A stretch of DNA of 64,000 nucleotides. It comes from Granulicella mallensis MP5ACTX8. GTDB lineage: Bacteria; Acidobacteriota; Terriglobia; Terriglobales; Acidobacteriaceae. Position numbers and translations under genes: made by a program. Shown piece by piece: positions 62,643-64,000 of this stretch. Location of the stretch: contig NC_016631.1 in the NCBI RefSeq assembly GCF_000178955.2, forward strand, positions 806,001 through 870,000, written 5' to 3'. The notes beneath the pieces are model-generated. The model ran no database searches and had not been told where the DNA came from. It saw only the letters and a program-made list of their open reading frames with translations. Every line of letters begins with the position of its first letter. Positions within the stretch are counted from its first letter, which is position 1.

Positions 62643-64000
62643 ATGAAATCCATCATTTCTCGTCTACGTGTCGGTGTGGGTCTTCTCACACTGAGTGGCG
62701 CTGTATTTACATTGAGCGGATGCTCGGCCAACTTTGGCGGGTCTACCGGCGCTGCCGATCAGGTTAGTATGCAATCGATCTCGGGTATCGTGCACGGTGG
62801 CCAGCAAGGCCTTGTCGGCGCGCAGGTCTTTCTGTACGCGGTCGGTACCGGTGGTTATGGCTCAGCCTCTACCCTGGTGGCGGGTCCGGTTACCACCGAC
62901 TCGTCAGGCAACTTCAGCTTCAGCAGCGGATTCAACTGCACGGCAGGCCAGCAGCTCTATCTTTACGCCCTGGGCGGCGATCCGGAGCTGGGTCAGGGAG
63001 GCACTGCCAGCGGCAACAATCCGGGAGCCGGACTTCTGGCCGTGGCAGGGCACTGCACCGGCGGCACAGGCATCACGAACTCCCAGGGGGCCACGATCGG
63101 TGCGATCTTCATGGATGAGGTCAGCACGATTGCCACGGCTTATTCTCTGGCGGCTTATGCCACCGATGCGACACACATCGGCAGGTCCGGCACGGCGCTG
63201 GCCGCCACGAACCTCAGCAATGCCATCGACACCTCCTTCAATCTGGTAAATCCAGCCGCGGGCACAGCGCTGTCGGCGCCGCTGAGTGGTAACGGCACGG
63301 TTCCGACCACGGAGATCAATACTCTGGCGGACATGCTGGCGTCCTGCATCAACTCGACCGGGGGACCATGCAGCTCTCTCTTCGCCAATGCCATGAATGG
63401 CAGCGTGGCTCCTACCGATACGGCAACGGCAGCGATCAATATCGCGCACAACCCGATCGCCAATATCAGCCCACTGCTGAACCTCACGAACAACGCAAGC
63501 CCCTTCCAGCCCATTCTTACCACTGCCACCAGCTTCACCCTGGCGGTCAACTACACCGGTGGTGGCCTTGCGAATCCAGTCGGTATCGCTGTGGACGCCA
63601 CCGGCAATATCTGGCTGGCCAATCAATCCAATGGGACGACGCCCAGGTTAAGCGAGTTCAATCACATCGGGGTTCCTGTCAGTGCCACTGGTTTCACCGG
63701 TGGCGGTCTTGCCCTGTCGCAGAACGTCGCCATCGATCCTTCCGGCAATGTCTGGGTTTCCAATACCGAGCCTGACCTCTCGATCAATAACTTGAGCAAG
63801 TTCACCCCAGCGGGAACGCCGATCTCCGGTGCGAATGGTTTTACCGGCGGCGGGCTGGTTAATCCGATCGGTCTCGCTATCACCCCCAATGGCAATGCCT
63901 GGACCGCGAACGACGGCAGCGGCCCGAGCGAGTTCAACGGTGCTACGGGGGCGGCGATCTCTCCTGCGAGTGGGTTCCCGCTCGGCGGCGTCGTTGAATC
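62643..64000 (+). CDS. Lipoprotein with NHL/SMP-like repeats (3' truncated by window)
   Basis: The open frame starts at the ATG after the TGAGGAG leader and runs off the end (about 452 residues seen). A signal sequence ends in LSGC (Cys 27), so it is a lipoprotein. Residues 45-90 look like a transthyretin-like carboxypeptidase-regulatory fold. From about residue 300, repeats of some 50 residues with NPVGIAVDATGNIWLAN-type strands (IAIDPSGNVWVSN) match NHL/SMP beta-propeller blades. Role unknown; surface binding is plausible. Confidence 0.85.
   Translation, partial: MKSIISRLRVGVGLLTLSGAVFTLSGCSANFGGSTGAADQVSMQSISGIVHGGQQGLVGAQVFLYAVGTGGYGSASTLVAGPVTTDSSGNFSFSSGFNCTAGQQLYLYALGGDPELGQGGTASGNNPGAGLLAVAGHCTGGTGITNSQGATIGAIFMDEVSTIATAYSLAAYATDATHIGRSGTALAATNLSNAIDTSFNLVNPAAGTALSAPLSGNGTVPTTEINTLADMLASCINSTGGPCSSLFANAMNGSVAPTDTATAAINIAHNPIANISPLLNLTNNASPFQPILTTATSFTLAVNYTGGGLANPVGIAVDATGNIWLANQSNGTTPRLSEFNHIGVPVSATGFTGGGLALSQNVAIDPSGNVWVSNTEPDLSINNLSKFTPAGTPISGANGFTGGGLVNPIGLAITPNGNAWTANDGSGPSEFNGATGAAISPASGFPLGGVVE

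Overview
The window looks like chromosomal DNA from an acidobacterium of the Terriglobia (Granulicella / Terriglobus / Edaphobacter type). This is inferred from moderately high GC, a large carboxypeptidase-regulatory TonB-dependent receptor, many secreted proteins with signal peptides ending around AQ, an S9 and an M1 secreted peptidase, and many dispersed palindromic repeats carrying motifs such as GTCATTCC(C/G) or a CTTTAG core. No rRNA, tRNA or CRISPR array was seen.

Layout. 1-2.7 kb: end of a secreted protein gene and three membrane protein genes of unknown role. 2.8-5.9 kb: a KaiC-like ATPase with a pseudo-receiver/PAS histidine kinase that carries a one-base frameshift; the pair is flanked by a directly repeated leader. 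6.2-15.4 kb: S9 peptidase, LacD-type aldolase, RNase PH, two small metal-binding proteins, a DUF5666-like secreted protein and a TonB-dependent receptor. 15.4-19.5 kb: an AT-richer island with a candidate Hcp-like protein, a His-rich putative toxin and six small immunity-like genes of two interleaved families. 19.5-31.9 kb: homogentisate dioxygenase, M1 peptidase and a complete urate-to-glyoxylate ureide pathway (uricase, HIU hydrolase, OHCU decarboxylase, allantoinase, allantoate amidohydrolase, ureidoglycine aminohydrolase, a second M20 amidohydrolase), with guanine deaminase and homoserine dehydrogenase divergent from it. 32.3-35.4 kb: a CysO-type cysteine operon (cysteine synthase, JAMM peptidase, sulfur carrier, MoeB-rhodanese). 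36.1-43.4 kb: two inverted 1254-bp copies of an IS5-like element around rsmI, a catalytically dead site-2 protease homologue, rsmD, an unknown gene and thiL. 43.6-50.2 kb: amidohydrolase, M23 peptidase, a frameshifted secreted protein, and larB-larE-larA for the nickel-pincer lactate racemase system. 50.5-54.2 kb: XRE regulator, NfeD, flotillin and PspA, a membrane stress locus. 54.3-64 kb: two unknown secreted proteins, SDR/TetR divergent pair with two palindromic operators, TPR-LytS-LytTR signalling operon, HipA-like/DUF3037 pair, and the start of a lipoprotein with NHL-like repeats.

Three genes (histidine kinase, last immunity-like gene, the secreted protein at 46.2 kb) are each broken by what looks like one missing base in a short homopolymer. 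This could be real decay or a sequencing artefact, and should be settled before any of them is called a pseudogene. The strongest candidate for an undescribed system is the Hcp-like / toxin / immunity array at 15.4-19.5 kb.
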